Below are positions 12,901-25,632 of a stretch of 64,000 bases of DNA, in pieces. The DNA is from Serinus canaria (Eukaryota > Chordata > Aves > Passeriformes > Fringillidae), in the NCBI RefSeq assembly GCF_022539315.1, contig NC_066315.1, forward strand, positions 122,105,874-122,169,873, read 5' to 3'. Positions within the stretch are counted from its first letter, which is position 1. Every line of letters starts with the position of its first letter. Under the pieces are notes generated by a model. It was not told the DNA's origin, searched no databases, and was given only the letters and a program-made list of their open reading frames with translations. A program made the position numbers and the translations under genes.

Positions 12901-13280
12901 GGTGCCCAGCACATTTTTTCACCATCTTAAGATACACTGCATTTTATCATTCCAACAGAAAATTATCACAGGAAATGGAAGACAGAAGATTGGAACTGCA
13001 ACAGGAACCTGTTTAATAACAGCTTATTAAGAGCTTGACATTTGTGTGAAAGGGTGGAAATATGCAAAGAAAGAACACACGATGATGACTCCTGTTGGGA
13101 AGATTGAAGGAAGTTTACTGCAGCACAATTTTGGGTTTTTATGTAAAAGTTTTTCTTTTCACTCCATATCCTTTTCCTACTCTGGAACCAACAGAAGTAC
13201 AGCAACAATAAAACAAAACCCTGACATTTCAGAGATGTTATCTGGTAGTTGGGTCTTCTCAGCACCCACATTTTTGACAA
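6949..13280. other. Gene-free stretch, about 6.3 kb
   Basis: AT-rich unique-looking DNA. I saw no CR1, LTR or coding exon. Small local features: an 11-bp stem with one mismatch and a 2-base loop at 9909-9932, a T-run near 10450-10461, and several short chance open frames below 100 codons on both strands. Confidence 0.55.
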
Positions 13281-13537
13281 TATCTTGTTTTCAGCTATGG
13301 CAGAGTTACTTTTCTTCCAAGTAGCTGGTAAAGTGCTATAATTTTGAGAATAATGTTGATAACAAACAGATGCTTTTGATATTGCTGAGGAGTGCTTACT
13401 CTAAGCCAAGTAAGGTTTTTTGAGTTTCCCATGCTCTATTAATGAGTAGGGGCATAAGAAGCCAGGAGGGAACACAGTTAGGACAGCTGACCTGAACAAG
13501 TGAAATAGATCTATGCTATGGTAAAGCATCACACAGA

Positions 13538-13545
13538 GTATATAA
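13538..13545 (+). promoter_or_regulatory. TATA box of the solo LTR
   Basis: GTATATAA in the expected LTR promoter position, about 200 bases before the ATTAAA signal. Activity is unlikely given the element's age. Confidence 0.6.
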
Positions 13546-13741
13546 CCTGGGAGGAATTGGCCAGGAGGCTCCAATTGCTGCTCAGGAATGGAATGTTCAG
13601 GAATCCTTCAGTGGGTGGTGAGAGATTGCAGTGTGCATCACTTGTCTGTCTTGGGTTTTATTTCTCACTCTCTTCTTGTTGACTGTCATTTCATTACAAT
13701 TTTATTATTATTGTTATTAATATGATGATTGACATTCAGTT

Positions 13742-13747
13742 ATTAAA
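13742..13747 (+). terminator. LTR polyadenylation signal ATTAAA
   Basis: Variant polyadenylation hexamer within the LTR, in the place where this LTR family carries it. Confidence 0.55.
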
Positions 13748-13886
13748 ATGCTGTGATCTAAACCTACAGGTTTTACCTTTTGGTCCAATTGTGCTTCCCA
13801 TCCCACTTTGACTAGAGGGGACTGAGGGGCAGGTGAACAAGTGGCTGTGTGGTACTTAGTTGTTTTGTTGGGGGTAAAGTGTGACA

Positions 13887-16800
13887 GGCAACAGACCACC
13901 CTTCTCAGGGTCCAGGTGGACTACCTGGACTTAGTGCAAGTCACACTGCAACACTAATGCTGCTTCTTCACTCCTGGGGCTCAACATAGTCTCTTTAAAG
14001 CACCAAGTGGAGGTAAAACCATGCTCCTGAACCTCTTTGTGTTTCACTGCGTTATGTATATTTACCTAAACTCATTCATTTCATAATTTTATTAAGCTTA
14101 TTAACTTATAAATTGATTATTTTATGAATTATTATATGGATAAACTCTTCAACTATATCTTATGGCTTTCTGAATTGCATAAAGTAGAGAAACCTTTTAG
14201 AAGATGCCAAGAAGTGTCCTCGGAGAATGTATGTCTGAGGTATTTTTTTGCAATGAAACTCCTCCATCTACCAGAATATGATAATTTTGGAGCCAGTGAC
14301 AGGTTTCTTAACTGTGAGCCTTATGCCTATGCCTTCATGGGTTTTTGTGAAGCTGCAATTATGCACAGATATGTGTAGAATTGGAATTTAGTTACAAAGA
14401 ACTAAATATTTGGGTTTAGAGTGTCCTGGACTTTATTTTAAACTAGATTTCAAGCCAGCTAATGGAAACTTTGGAACAGCTCTGAGTATCCAAACAATCA
14501 CTTAAATAACTTTGAAGACTTTATAACTTGATCATGACCAATGAAAATAAAGTCTGGTTTGGAAGCAACGAGTTTAGTTAATTTTCAACCTATTTTCAAT
14601 TTTCTCAGTTTGTAGAGGACTGAACATGCTATTGCTTACCATGTGGAAGTATCATTTTAGAGGTAGAGAATAAGAACTGGCTTACAAAATCCCAGGTTTT
14701 GTGTGTACATTCACTCAGCTAACCAGGATACACCCAGCTGCAAAGTTTGAGGAACATGCACCGTATCTGGCAGATGTTGCAGCATCGTGAGACTGGATAG
14801 GATGATCTTCCTGGAGAAGTGACAAAACTACAGAACTTGTGACCACTTCTCAAATCCTCCCTTCCTTCCATCTCTGTTCCTGATCCATCTGCTTTCTCTT
14901 CAGCTGACTTATTTTTTTGTGAAAATACAGCTTTCGCTGGGAAAATCTTGATGGCATGAGCAACTTTAGTTCACAATTAAAGATCTGCAGTAAGAGATGA
15001 AAATAAGCTGAATAAATAGACTTTGGGCATCTACTGGCTACATCCCCTCTGAAGTCAGTACCATTGCTCTATGAGTCCAGACAGGGAAGCTCTCTCTCCA
15101 TGTCCAGAATGGAGTCTGAGGCACAGAAACACTGATTGCTCTGTCTTTTATTGACTGAAGCCAACAAATAAAAACTGATTTCAGAGCAGCATCACCAAGC
15201 CTTGATGCCAGCAAAGAAAAGGAGTTCAGAACTCCTTGCATTCAGTCCTTTGAAACCAGTATAGAATGAAATACACCAAAAACATACTTCCTTGGAATTT
15301 AATGATCTAGAAAGAGGCCAGTTGAGGGGCAAGTTTTGAATTATGGGGACCAATTGAGCAATTTTCCTTTTGATACTCAGCTTCTCAGTGGGCCTAAGCT
15401 AACTAGAAAATATGGAAGTCTGGTGATTATGAGCCAAAACACTGGCCAAGCCTCTGAACAGTCAGGTTCCTAATAAATAACTATTACTGTAAAGAAAACA
15501 CAATGTTATCACTTCATACGGTGATAATCACAAAGCAATACTGACAAAGTGTCACTGGACTGGCTCTTTCTTGACTTATTCATACACAAACATGAAGTTG
15601 GAGACACCCCCTCAGCAGAAGTTTTCATGTTTCCCCTACCTACCACTATATCTATCTGCTCTGTGAAGAATTTAAGGTAAAGTCAAAAAATAAAAGTGAA
15701 AGGGAGTGATGATTTTTCCAGCTCTGGAGAATAGCATTTTCTAAAAAAAAAAAAGAAATAAAAAAATTCAAAGTAAAGTGAGTAATCATGAAAGAAGTTT
15801 GCATATACTGATGAGTGAATTTTAGCTTTTGTCACTAACCACCCATGCTCTTCTAATGAATCAGTAAAAAATAAAAGAAGCAGGTGAACAGATAAAGGTG
15901 AGATTACAAAACAATAAAAAGTCAGTAGTAGGACAGAGGACAGTCTTGCCAAGACCATATTTAACCATGAAGTGGTAATAATGTAATGCTCTTAACCAAA
16001 GGCTAATCTGCAATTTTGCTTTTTTTTTTTTTTTATTAGCTAAGGTGATATTCTTTCTGGACTATTAACTTTTTTTAGTATTTAGATCACAACTACTAAA
16101 GACTCAGGTATATTTTGACAGGTACTGACAAAGAGTGCCATGGAATTGTGACTCAATTGTCACCTTCGTCGTTTTCAAGCTGAAAAACTCAGGATGAGTG
16201 CTAGGTACTAATTAGAACTGTTATATTAGGAAAGCAAATACAATGGTGTCTAACATTAAACAAAGCACAGTTCTCATCACAAATGGTTTCTTTTGTGTGC
16301 GGGTTAGTCTAAAAACCCATTTTGCATGTTAATGAGACACAAACAATAATTGCCAAAGTAACTAGTTTCATGCAATTACAAAAACCACATAAAAAGCTCT
16401 ATTGTTTGTTGTCTTATGATTTCTTAATGCTAATTTTGCACTTGATAATTTGGAGATTTCATTTGTACCACAATGTGCAATTTGGGGTTTGTGTGTTTGA
16501 AGGTGAAGACTTCTAATGGGGACTAAAGTGTAAAAGGAAATAAGTCCAAGTGTGCAAATGTAAAAGAAGCAGTCACTCTCAGGGAAGAGATTGGACAACC
16601 AGAAAAGAGAGGGAGAAAAAAGGCAGTGGAGAAAAGGGGACACTTCCTCTCTGAGAAAAAGGTAAATCAGAGCTGAGCAGAGGGAGGCTGTAGGAGCTGG
16701 GAGATGCACAGGCCAGCTAATGAATATCACCAAGCTGACACATCCTGTGGCTTGGAATGCATGACAAACTGGGGAGTCACACAAAGATCTGAAGGAGCAC

Positions 16801-18084
16801 GGAAAATTAGAGAGTAAAAAGTCAGATGGTTAAGTAGTTAAAAATAAAAAGTTTGGGGCCCTGCTCTTCCTTTGAAGGATCTCTCATTACAGCCCATACA
16901 AACCATTTATAATCCTGTGAAAAAAGACTGGACCCCTTCTATTTCAGTGTACACACAGACTGCTCTGGCTGAAATTTCGCCTGCATTTCTGTGATTTGTG
17001 CTTTCGCCTTAGCATGACTTGTCTGCAAAATTAAGTGGAGAAAAACAGACCATATAGCACTTTTTCCTCTGATTCACACCAGCCTTTAGTTTGTTATTTT
17101 CTAATTGAATAAAATAACATATTGTTGAACTGTGATTTTGAATTAGCTTAGAGAAAATGTGCATTGCTTGGAATCTTTACCCTTCTCTGAACCTAAAGGA
17201 AACCTTCCACTGGAAGTAGAAATACTATTTTAAGGTCAGGATTGAATAAATTTTGCTTTAAAGTACATTCCATACATTGTTATCAGGGCATATTAAATTT
17301 CATGCTTTGTTTTTCTTAAGCAATATGATTTTTATGTCAGGTACTCTGAAATTGTATCTACAGCAAGGTCTAATATACAGAGTACAAGACTTGAGTGGTG
17401 GTTAGAATTCATTTTCTTTTTGTGACAGTCCCTCTCCTTCTATTCACCATGATGTTAAGTATTTCTGCAGAGATACCTCCCTCTTCTTTTTCTCTGTGTG
17501 TTATGCTCCCAGTTTTGGTACAGGAAATAAATTTGAAATCAATACATGTTGGTATTGTTAGATATTGTAATGTGTTGTGGGATTTTTTTTAAATGACATT
17601 AATCTTACTGTAACTAGCTGAGCCCAGCACTTTCACCCTTTCATCCTGTATACTCTTTCTTTTTCCGTCACCAGCTTTCTGAATGTATTTTCCATAATAA
17701 TATATCTCTCTACTATTGCTGATCTCTTCAGCATATTCCTCCCCAACACATACACATATTTTTCCCCCTTCAAATTTTGTTTATGGTTTTAACTTGGAAA
17801 AATCATGACGTCTCCAGGAAAATGCTTTTTACATTTTCTTGCCAGTCTGCAGCATTTCAGAAATATTACCAATTGCTACGTGAATAATTGATTCATGGCT
17901 GTCACAGCATGGAGGTGACATTGTACCTTCTTACTCTTCTTCCCCACCCCCTAGAGCTCGTTTAACCTTTTCTTCTTTTCTTATTCTTTGTTGACAAAAG
18001 AACCATTTAAATTTGGTCAGCACTGGGCTCTACCCGTGCAAAGTAACTGGCAAACAAAGATAAAAGAAACCCTATTAGGCAACT
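13887..18084. other. Gene-free AT-rich stretch, about 4.2 kb
   Basis: No recognised exon or repeat. Minor A-run near 15743-15765 and a T-run near 16020-16034. The longest frame (minus, 16368-16784, 138 codons) has no motif and a chance-like Ser/Leu/Phe-rich composition. Confidence 0.5.
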
Positions 18085-18320
18085 TTGGGTAGCATCGATA
18101 TTGTTGATTAATTTATTATAAGCGCTGTAATAATTGAGAAATATATAATCAACATTGTATTTAATTGGCACAGTACACTTGCCATGCAGATACTACTTAA
18201 TTCCCTAGACAATTAAGTGTGTTTATATAAAAACACAGGGAAAAACAAAAGTTTATGTAATAACTATGCACGAAAAAAAGCACATTTTCTTCTTGTTGGA
18301 AAGACACACAATATACTACT
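18085..18320. other. Candidate conserved noncoding element
   Basis: Dense TAAT/ATTA homeodomain-core sequences (GATTAATTTA, TAATAATTGAG, TTTAATTGG, CTTAATTCC, ACAATTAAG) lie within about 130 bases, with no simple repeat or open frame. This density resembles developmental enhancers in gene deserts, but AT-rich DNA yields such words by chance. Confidence 0.3.
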
Positions 18321-18968
18321 CAAAGTTTAATTGGTCAACTAACACTGGAGCATTAAATACTAATTATGATTTGCCTTTGCTCTGCTGTTTTATGATGACA
18401 CTGAAATAGGTTTTTTCCTTTTCTCCTTTTTGTTTTTTTTTTACTAGCTTATTCAGGGCACACATGCATCTAGATAATAGCTTTATTCAGCCAAAATACA
18501 GGGAAATTGAGTATAATACTTCATGTTTCTGTGGATAGCATATGTAGATAAGAATTAGACTACTTGAAGGCAAGTCTAGGAAAAATGCTGCTTGAGATGA
18601 GGATAATATTTTGGAAAACTCAAGGACATTGAGTATAATGTCTTGCTAAATTGGACATTTATATGCAATCACGATCAATCTTAATAAATGTAGGAGATAC
18701 AAGGAGCCTCAGATTTTTTAAAAAGAAGCCCTAAGACAAATTAAAACAGATTTAATGCATTCTTTCTATTAGGTGGTTGAATAGGTCCTTATAAATAAAA
18801 AGAGTTAATTCTAAAGCATTCTCAGGAAGCTATTCATGTAAATAATCTAGAAAGGGTGGATCTTAGGCAGGGTGAGAAATAGAAGGGGATACTAATAATA
18901 AATAAGGTAAAATAAAATGTTAAGTAAAAGTTAACACATAAGTTTCTGGGGTACAACAGTTAGAAGAG
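18321..18968. other. Gene-free stretch
   Basis: AT-rich unique-looking DNA, no feature recognised. Confidence 0.5.
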
Positions 18969-19012
18969 AGCAATTCACATTGTAGCTCCATGCCTCAGTT
19001 TCCCCAGTCAGG
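18969..19012 (+). mobile_element. MIR-like SINE remnant
   Basis: GAGCAATTCAC, about 10 bases, then TGCCTCAGTTTCCCCAGTC match the conserved MIR core (GGCAAGTCAC...TGCCTCAGTTTCC). Only about 44 bases are recognisable. Confidence 0.45.
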
Positions 19013-21334
19013 TAGGCTGGAGGAAATCCAGACATTATGACACAACATGCCAGGTACTCAAGCCTTACTCGTGCATTTGGAAGTGCAGGAGGAGTTGCAG
19101 TCAGCATGCCTGGCATGCAGACAACACTGCACAAATCTGTGCAGGCTGCACCTGGGCAAATGAGGTCTGGTCTGGGGCTGTCACACCTAGATTACCAGGT
19201 GTTGAGAGAACCTGTTTGAGATTCACTGCTTTTCACCAGCTCCTACTAGACCCACGGAGGGGGCAGCAGGAGTACCTACCTCCCCCTGGCAGCCTTGGGG
19301 AGTGAGAGGGATGGGATCACTCATCTCAAGGAGTCTCAGAGAAAAGTCTTCAGCTATGCCAGCCACTAGCATGAGAGCAGGTGAAGAGAGACCAAAGGCT
19401 CCTCTTCCAGCTTCCAGACTTGGCAAGGCCACAGACTTCCTGGCTTTTAAGCTTTTCAGAGGATTTAAAACCTTTGTTTGTGAGTCATTAGAACTTCAGG
19501 GTAGCCAGGGAACTTCTACATGCCTGATAGATGCCAAGTCCAAGTGCATATATAATCCCCAATTAAAGAGAAATTGATTTGGAGGCAATTCTGGACTCCA
19601 TTCCCAAAAATACAACACAAGAACCTAGAAGGGTGTCATCTGGCAGTGCACAACCTGATACTCAGCTGAGTATCACAATGAAGCCCAACAAGATATAGTT
19701 TTATTGCTTTAAGTTTGAACAATCTCAGTAAAAACAGTATATAGTGTAGAGACTGGGATTCAAGGAACACAGTTTGGTTGTCTACATTGAAGGTATACAA
19801 TTTATTCCAGCAATCCTGTTAACTAGTTTAAAATTTCACATGTGTCTAAAAGATATGTCAGGGGATGTATCCACACATACATGAATCATTTCAGACCCAG
19901 TGATGATACTTGCACCCCTCTTCACTCCATTGTCACATATCATTTCCATTACCTACCACATACTTTGTCTCTTGACTTTCCCTTCTGCAGAAGCAAAATC
20001 TAGTTTCCAAGGCTGCAGACAACAGAAGCTCATCAGGATCTCTTATTTTTCAAATTTTTCCTCTTTTTTTTTTTCACTTTGATTTGCCCAAGGTAATCAT
20101 CTTAGGACAAGAAAGACAAGAAGACTCTTCAAAACACGAGTGGTTTCCACAACATGCTTTGGCCAGAAGATGCTATAAAACCTCTGTACATTTTCCTTTC
20201 CTTTCCTCTTCAATAAATGAGAATATAATTTCATTCTGTGTACAGCTATCACCAACCTAAGGTTCCCTCACCATAATTTTAACTTCCTAGCTGGCCTTCC
20301 CAACCAGCATCTCAATACATTGTATGTCCAGGATGACTCATGCTACTGTTTTATTTACGATGCAATCAAAGACTGTAGGAAAGTGAGCAGTAACTGCTTT
20401 CCCAATGCATAAAATATCCCTCTTTCTTTCAGCCCTCTATTATATAAATTGGAAAAACTCCATTTTTTCCTCTTCCTATTTCTTGTCCTCTCAGAAAAAG
20501 CAACAGAGGCTAGATAGAAAGTGCAGAATTCAAGTCTCTAATTCATCTACATTTTGAGCAATTTTTGCAAGGTCTATTAGCAGAAAATGTACTCGTAGCC
20601 TTTAAACAAAATGGTTCTCTTCAAAAATATTCCTTATTTGGTAGGTCTGGCAACAAAGACCACTTCCTCTAGCAGAGGAAATATGCGTCCACCTGCAGCC
20701 TTCACTAAGGTAAAAATGAGAAATATAACATTATTTCATTGGTATCACTGACTCAAAATGATACCAGAAACTTTATCTTTCACAAAATAAGGACGACTTC
20801 AGCAGCTATGAAACTCTGATGAAAAGCTTTCAAGAAGCACCCAAAACAGAATGCAGATCTTGCCAGTACTGTTAATAAATATTTGCTTATGGGAGATTCC
20901 AGGAAGTGAGAAATGCTTTTCAATCTTTTGTGAAATGTAGGTCCCAGGTCTAAGATGATTACATTTTGAGAACAGAAATTTACAAAGAGGAAGAGAAAAG
21001 AAACAAAAGCCTACAGTTTACACATAGCTCACAAAGAGCAACTTAGCAAAAAGAAAGAGGGAAGTAAATAGAAATCAGAGAATGCTTGTTCATTTTTTTG
21101 GAATTATTTTCAACTGCTGTCACAAATTTTGTATACTGAAGTACTAGAAACAATGACAAGACACTGAATTTAGCATCAGAATTACCTACCTGGTACCCGA
21201 ATTGCATTTCCCAACCTGCAGTGCATTAGCTGACTTCATACTGTAATTGTAATGAATCTCTTATTGGACCCTTGCTTCCCTGGACAATGCCATATTGTAA
21301 GGACTAAATACATCATCAGTGAGCCTCATTCTCG
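19013..21334. other. Gene-free stretch
   Basis: Slightly more GC-rich from 19.0 to 19.5 kb, where chance frames occur on both strands; AT-rich beyond. The run 21180-21330 resembles the candidate noncoding blocks elsewhere. Confidence 0.5.
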
Positions 21335-21396
21335 TGTATTACACTAATATATCATTGGAATGACAACTGCTTCTGATGATATATTAATGCAATACA
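21335..21396. repeat. Imperfect hairpin, 24-nt arms, 14-nt loop
   Basis: 21335-21358 and 21373-21396 are reverse-complementary at 20 of 24 positions with an 11-bp perfect core (TAATATATCAT). All four mismatches are transitions; on RNA two would be G-U pairs on the minus strand and the other two on the plus strand. The size is compatible with a pre-miRNA-like fold, but AT content is high and no transcript evidence exists. Confidence 0.6.
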
Positions 21397-21933
21397 TCAG
21401 TAGTGTGGGGCTCCTATGGGGTATTACTCAGGAACAGGGGCCATCTAAAGAAAACAGACCCAGAGTCAAATTCAGTTTAATTACTGAATGAAAGGGCTAT
21501 CAGGAGCAAGGTTACATGTAAAGCTAACATTCTTACATCATCCAGGAGATTAATTTGCAACCTCATTACATATTAAACTTGCAATTTTAGATAGCAATTC
21601 TAGGGTTTGGTTTTGCCTGCTGATGTGATTCACAAACCATAGCCTCCCTAATATTTTATAGTGATGCATGAATAATGCAGTTATTTTTTTATTCTGTCCA
21701 TCTTGCATTCCTTGGTAGTTAAACAACACATCAAATGTGTAGCTGTAAAACCAGATTTAGAAAAACTACACTCTACTTGAAACTATTGGTAGTCACTAGG
21801 CACCATATAAATATTTGCACTTACACAGTGCATTCAAAAGAAAGAGACTGGTATTTGCTTTTGCTGTCAATTATGTACCACATTTTCATGTATCATTTGT
21901 CTTAAAGTCATCATAAAGCGTGTACAATTCTGC
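21397..21933. other. Gene-free stretch
   Basis: Unique-looking DNA; includes CCTCATTACATATTAAACTTGCAA-like AT motifs, otherwise nothing recognised. Confidence 0.45.
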
Positions 21934-22090
21934 TGGGTTTGGGGGTGTTTTTTTTGTAATTTTTATTTATCTTTTCCTTTGTGATGTTTTTTGATTTTTT
22001 GGTTTGGTTTTTCAGTTGGTTTGGTTTTTTGGTTTGTTTTTTTTTTTGTTTGGGTTTTGTTTGTTTTTGTGGGTTTTTTTTTTTTGTAGG
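21934..22090. repeat. T/G-rich low-complexity tract (GGTTT-like)
   Basis: Almost only T and G for about 150 bases with repeated GGTTTGG and T-runs of 8-12. The complementary strand reads CCAAA-type repeats, as does the plus strand at 30.72-30.87 kb. Confidence 0.9.
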
Positions 22091-24229
22091 GATTTGCTGT
22101 TCTTTTTCGTAGGAGACTTTTGTTCAGAATTTGTCACAGACAAAATTGTGCATTCTACTGTTTCTTAAGTGAAGTTGTGAGTTGGATTCTGAAATGCTTT
22201 TAGCAAAAAGACTTCCAAAGCAATATTGCAGTGTCCACTGACATGAAATATATCCACAGTCATCTTCCCTTGGCCCTATTTTCCCCTAATTTTACTGCTA
22301 CTATATTATAAGTTATCCAGAGAATCCATCTATATATTATGAATCAAACAGGCATCAGAGGTGCTATCACTTAAACTAGAGCTTCTGGTTGCCTTTTATT
22401 TCATGTTTATTAAGCTTATAACCAAAGGCTGAAAAAAAATTCATAGAAAAGCCAAAAGAATCAAGCCAAAAGACATAATGTATATTTGATTTTATAAACA
22501 TCTTGCTGTGTCTAATCCAGACACTATACTTACTCCTGAATAGACTGTTTTGTTTAATAAGCATTTATCTATTGTTAATGTCTTTGGAGAATTCATCTTG
22601 GGGTTTGTACTGAAGATAAATGCAAGCTTGTGAGGGTTTATGAAAAATGTCTCAGCAAGTGACAGGAAGCCTGATATGAGTTACCACAGTCCGCTTCACA
22701 TGTGGGGCAATCTACTACTTGTCTTGCATTTATTGTATTTTCTTGCTAGGCATTTTCTCTTTCTTTTTCTGAGACTCTTTGATACTATATACTTTTAAAT
22801 ACCAAACATTGACAGTAAATCTGAAAAGAATGCATGATGTAGAAAGAGAGACAAAACTACAGATGTAAATGTAACTACAATAAAATAAAGAAGAAACCAC
22901 AAAGATTTCTTTTTTCTTTTTTTTTTTTTTTAATGATGTGTGCATGAGGGAAGGAAATCAGAATTTAAAAGGAATTAACTGAACATCAACTGCATGTCCC
23001 AGTGATACATGTCATTTTAGCTCACTAGGGTGATGTATGTTTTATTTAGAGAACTGTTCAAAGCTTCAGTTCGAAATTCTCCCAAGAATAAATGAAATTC
23101 TCTGAAAACAAAGTGTCATTGTCTTGTGAGGAAAGTAAATTCTGTGCATATCTGTCTATGTGTAATCTTAACTATTCTTTGTGTGCTTTATACCTGGAAT
23201 GGTGATAAATAATTTATTGCAGGTGTGGAGAGAGCCTATGGAAGTATAGTAAATTAATGAAAAGCCCCATGTGACCTATCAGCTAAGTTCCCAAGATAGG
23301 TTCCTTTCTGTTATTTTCTAATTAGTAGCAACTTCTCCCTTCCTCTCTGTTGCATATTTCCCTTAGCCCGCAGTCTGAACTAAAGGCATATCTGTTACAA
23401 ACTCTCTGGTAGAATCTTCAGGATGTCAGTAGTAGTTGGAATTAAATTAGATTTAAACCTTTGCAAATTAATGAGTAACCTTGAGGTGTTTGAATGTATC
23501 TGGTATGTCAATAATGTAATGTGCAACAGAAAGAGGATGAACTTTGCTCATACACCATGTGGAGGCTTTCCCCTGTGAGTTTTATACAGTGAATTATTTA
23601 CTAGTTATTGAATTAATCAGACAATTTTTACTTTTTGGCACTTTTAAAATCTGATATTTAAAATCTGCTTATGTGCCTAATTGAATGGACAACACATGCA
23701 AACCTGCTCCTTGGTGAGCCAGCCCTGCTGTTTATGCAAGAATTCAAAAATAAAATAAATTTCCCCCTTAGCATCAGCAGGACAGCCTGGTGAGCCAGCG
23801 CGCTGTGTTGCAGACACCTTGTGAAACCAGAGTGTCAGAGCGAGAGCAGAGATGGACTGGACTGCATCAGTCTGTACTCAGGAGCTGGATGAATTTGAAA
23901 CCTGACCAAGTCTGAATGGAATAGTGGTCAGAAAGCCAGGAACAATTACTTCAGATTACAAAATGCTTGAACGATTTACTTTGCAAGACAACTGAACAAT
24001 CTCCTTGTGCTAAAAAACCATCAATACTATCTTTGGACAAAATTTGATGAGAGGAGGTGGAGGGGTGATGCTGGCATGGGTGGGGGGCAGAGAGATTCAC
24101 ATTGTGTAAGATGAAAGCAATGAAGTATTTAAATAGAAATGTATTCCAGTAACCGAAATCCCTGCCCAACATCATCTTTGTTTCAGAAAGTCTGATTAGT
24201 TAACATATTCCATCACCTTGGGAAGAAAG
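22091..24229. other. Gene-free AT-rich stretch
   Basis: No exon or repeat recognised; a T-run near 22917-22932 is the only low-complexity tract. Confidence 0.5.
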
Positions 24230-24660
24230 CTGAGGTAAGCGGCTTAATTTATAAATGGATGGAACAAACTTATTTAAAAATTCTCACTACGTTATCATGA
24301 ATCATGTAGGCCTATTAAACTAATTGCTAAGTAAATTTAAGCAGTATTACAGTAGATTTCACTGAATTTATCATCAATCTAAAGAGATCTTTGGTGGTCT
24401 CATGCTGCCCCCCACAGATATGTCTCAGAACATTCATTATGCCATAATTACAAAGTCTCTTTGAAGAGGCTAAAAATCCCAAGACTCCTCTCATCAATTA
24501 TTTTCACCTGTTAATTCATTTTGTGTGAGGTAATAACCTCAGCATAATAACAAATGTGCAAGTACTCCGATTTTGCAATTAAAAGCAGCAGGGCTCCTAT
24601 TTTGATCATACAGACTGTGACATCCATCATAGAAAACAATTTGGGCCTAGCGGGATGACA
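24230..24660. other. Candidate conserved noncoding block
   Basis: Contains CTTAATTTATAAATGG, TAAACTAATTGC, CATCAATTATTTTCACCTGTTAATTC and GCAATTAAAAGC, that is, several homeodomain cores and a CACCTG E-box, without low-complexity sequence or repeats. Suggestive only. Confidence 0.3.
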
Positions 24661-25616
24661 GATGCCACACTGATGGCTCTACTAACTAACTGCCTGTCCT
24701 GGAAAAAAATGGTCCCGTTTCAGGCTGCAGCTGCAAGCTATCTGATAGCTCCTGGCCAGGCAGCAGGGAAAGCCTGCAGTGACTAAATTACTGAAAGGTA
24801 ATTTTACTTCGCAAAATGAGGATTTTGGAGCCATATATGTATGCATTCCAGTGGCTGGTGTAATTTGGAAACAAATAGTCCTTTTCATTTGAAAATGACT
24901 GGAATTGCTGCCAGTGTTCAGAGAGTATTGTTTCTCAGCCTTTTACATGAGAATACAGTGTAATACTCATTATTTCTCCCCTTTCACATCTTATTAGACA
25001 CAGAAGGCAAGGTGGTTATCTCTGCTTTCTTTAGCTAAATCCGCAGAAGTAGGATTTCTTCCAACCTCTGGACAGGTGCCTAAATAATAGAAGAGTGCTC
25101 ATTTTAGCCTTTCAGTTTGTATCAAGGCTGAGTGAGCCCTGTCTGGGGAATGATCCCGCTATCACCGACGAGCGTTAAAGTGATATGCCCTCATCTGAAA
25201 CTCCACTAAAAACAATGAGTCAAACTGCAAGCGCAGGCAGCTCATTAGCCTCGGAACTGATTCACCAAGGAAACAATTTGATGTAGAATTAATGACAGAA
25301 AAGCTGTTGTCCTGACTGGAGCGGGGGTGGGGGGCTAGAGGAAGCAGGGGGTGCATAGACTCAGAAAAGAACCCTAGAAAATGCAGCCAATTTATTTTCC
25401 TCACTAAAGTGCATAATGTGCTACCTCAGTATTGGGCCAATTAGCTTAAAACATTTAGTGCTGAAATACTGCATACTCTGAGTAAGCAAGACGACTGATT
25501 GAGCCTATAACTTTTTAATAGGAAACACACAATGATGCTGTCAACTAATATGAAATATGTCAATATGGTCTGGGATTTTTGGATTTTTCTTGTTTGTCCT
25601 TTTATTTAATTTTTTT
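24661..25616. other. Gene-free stretch with candidate noncoding block at 25130-25470
   Basis: 25130-25470 keeps several CpGs (ACCGACGAGCG, GCAAGCGCAGG, CCTCGGAAC, GAGCGGGGG), unusual in this CpG-poor window, together with TAAT cores. No open frame of note. Confidence 0.35.
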
Positions 25617-25632
25617 GTTTGTTTGTTTGTTT
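25617..25632. repeat. Short (GTTT)n tract
   Basis: Four GTTT units following a T-rich run. Confidence 0.85.

Larger units (their letters stand above)
13281..13886 (+). mobile_element. Solo LTR of an avian endogenous retrovirus (old)
   Basis: About 606 bp that follows, block by block, a common avian ERV LTR: an AGAGTTA..TTTTCTTC 5' segment, GCTGAG.AGTGCTTAC, AGGACAGCTGACC (13478-13490), a TATA box (13538-13545), a T-rich stretch around ATTAAA (13742-13747), and a 3' end in TGGTACTTAGTTG then GGGGTAAAGTGTGACA. The first bases read TATC where TGTC is expected. Flanks GACAA (13276-13280) and GGCAA (13887-13891) differ at one base and fit a 5-bp target-site duplication. No internal retroviral sequence follows, so this is a recombined solo LTR. 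CpG sites usual in the 3' part are decayed to TG/CA, so it is old. Confidence 0.9.

Noticed and set aside
16368..16784. 138-codon minus-strand frame
   Set aside because: Chance-like composition, no motif, no neighbouring exon.
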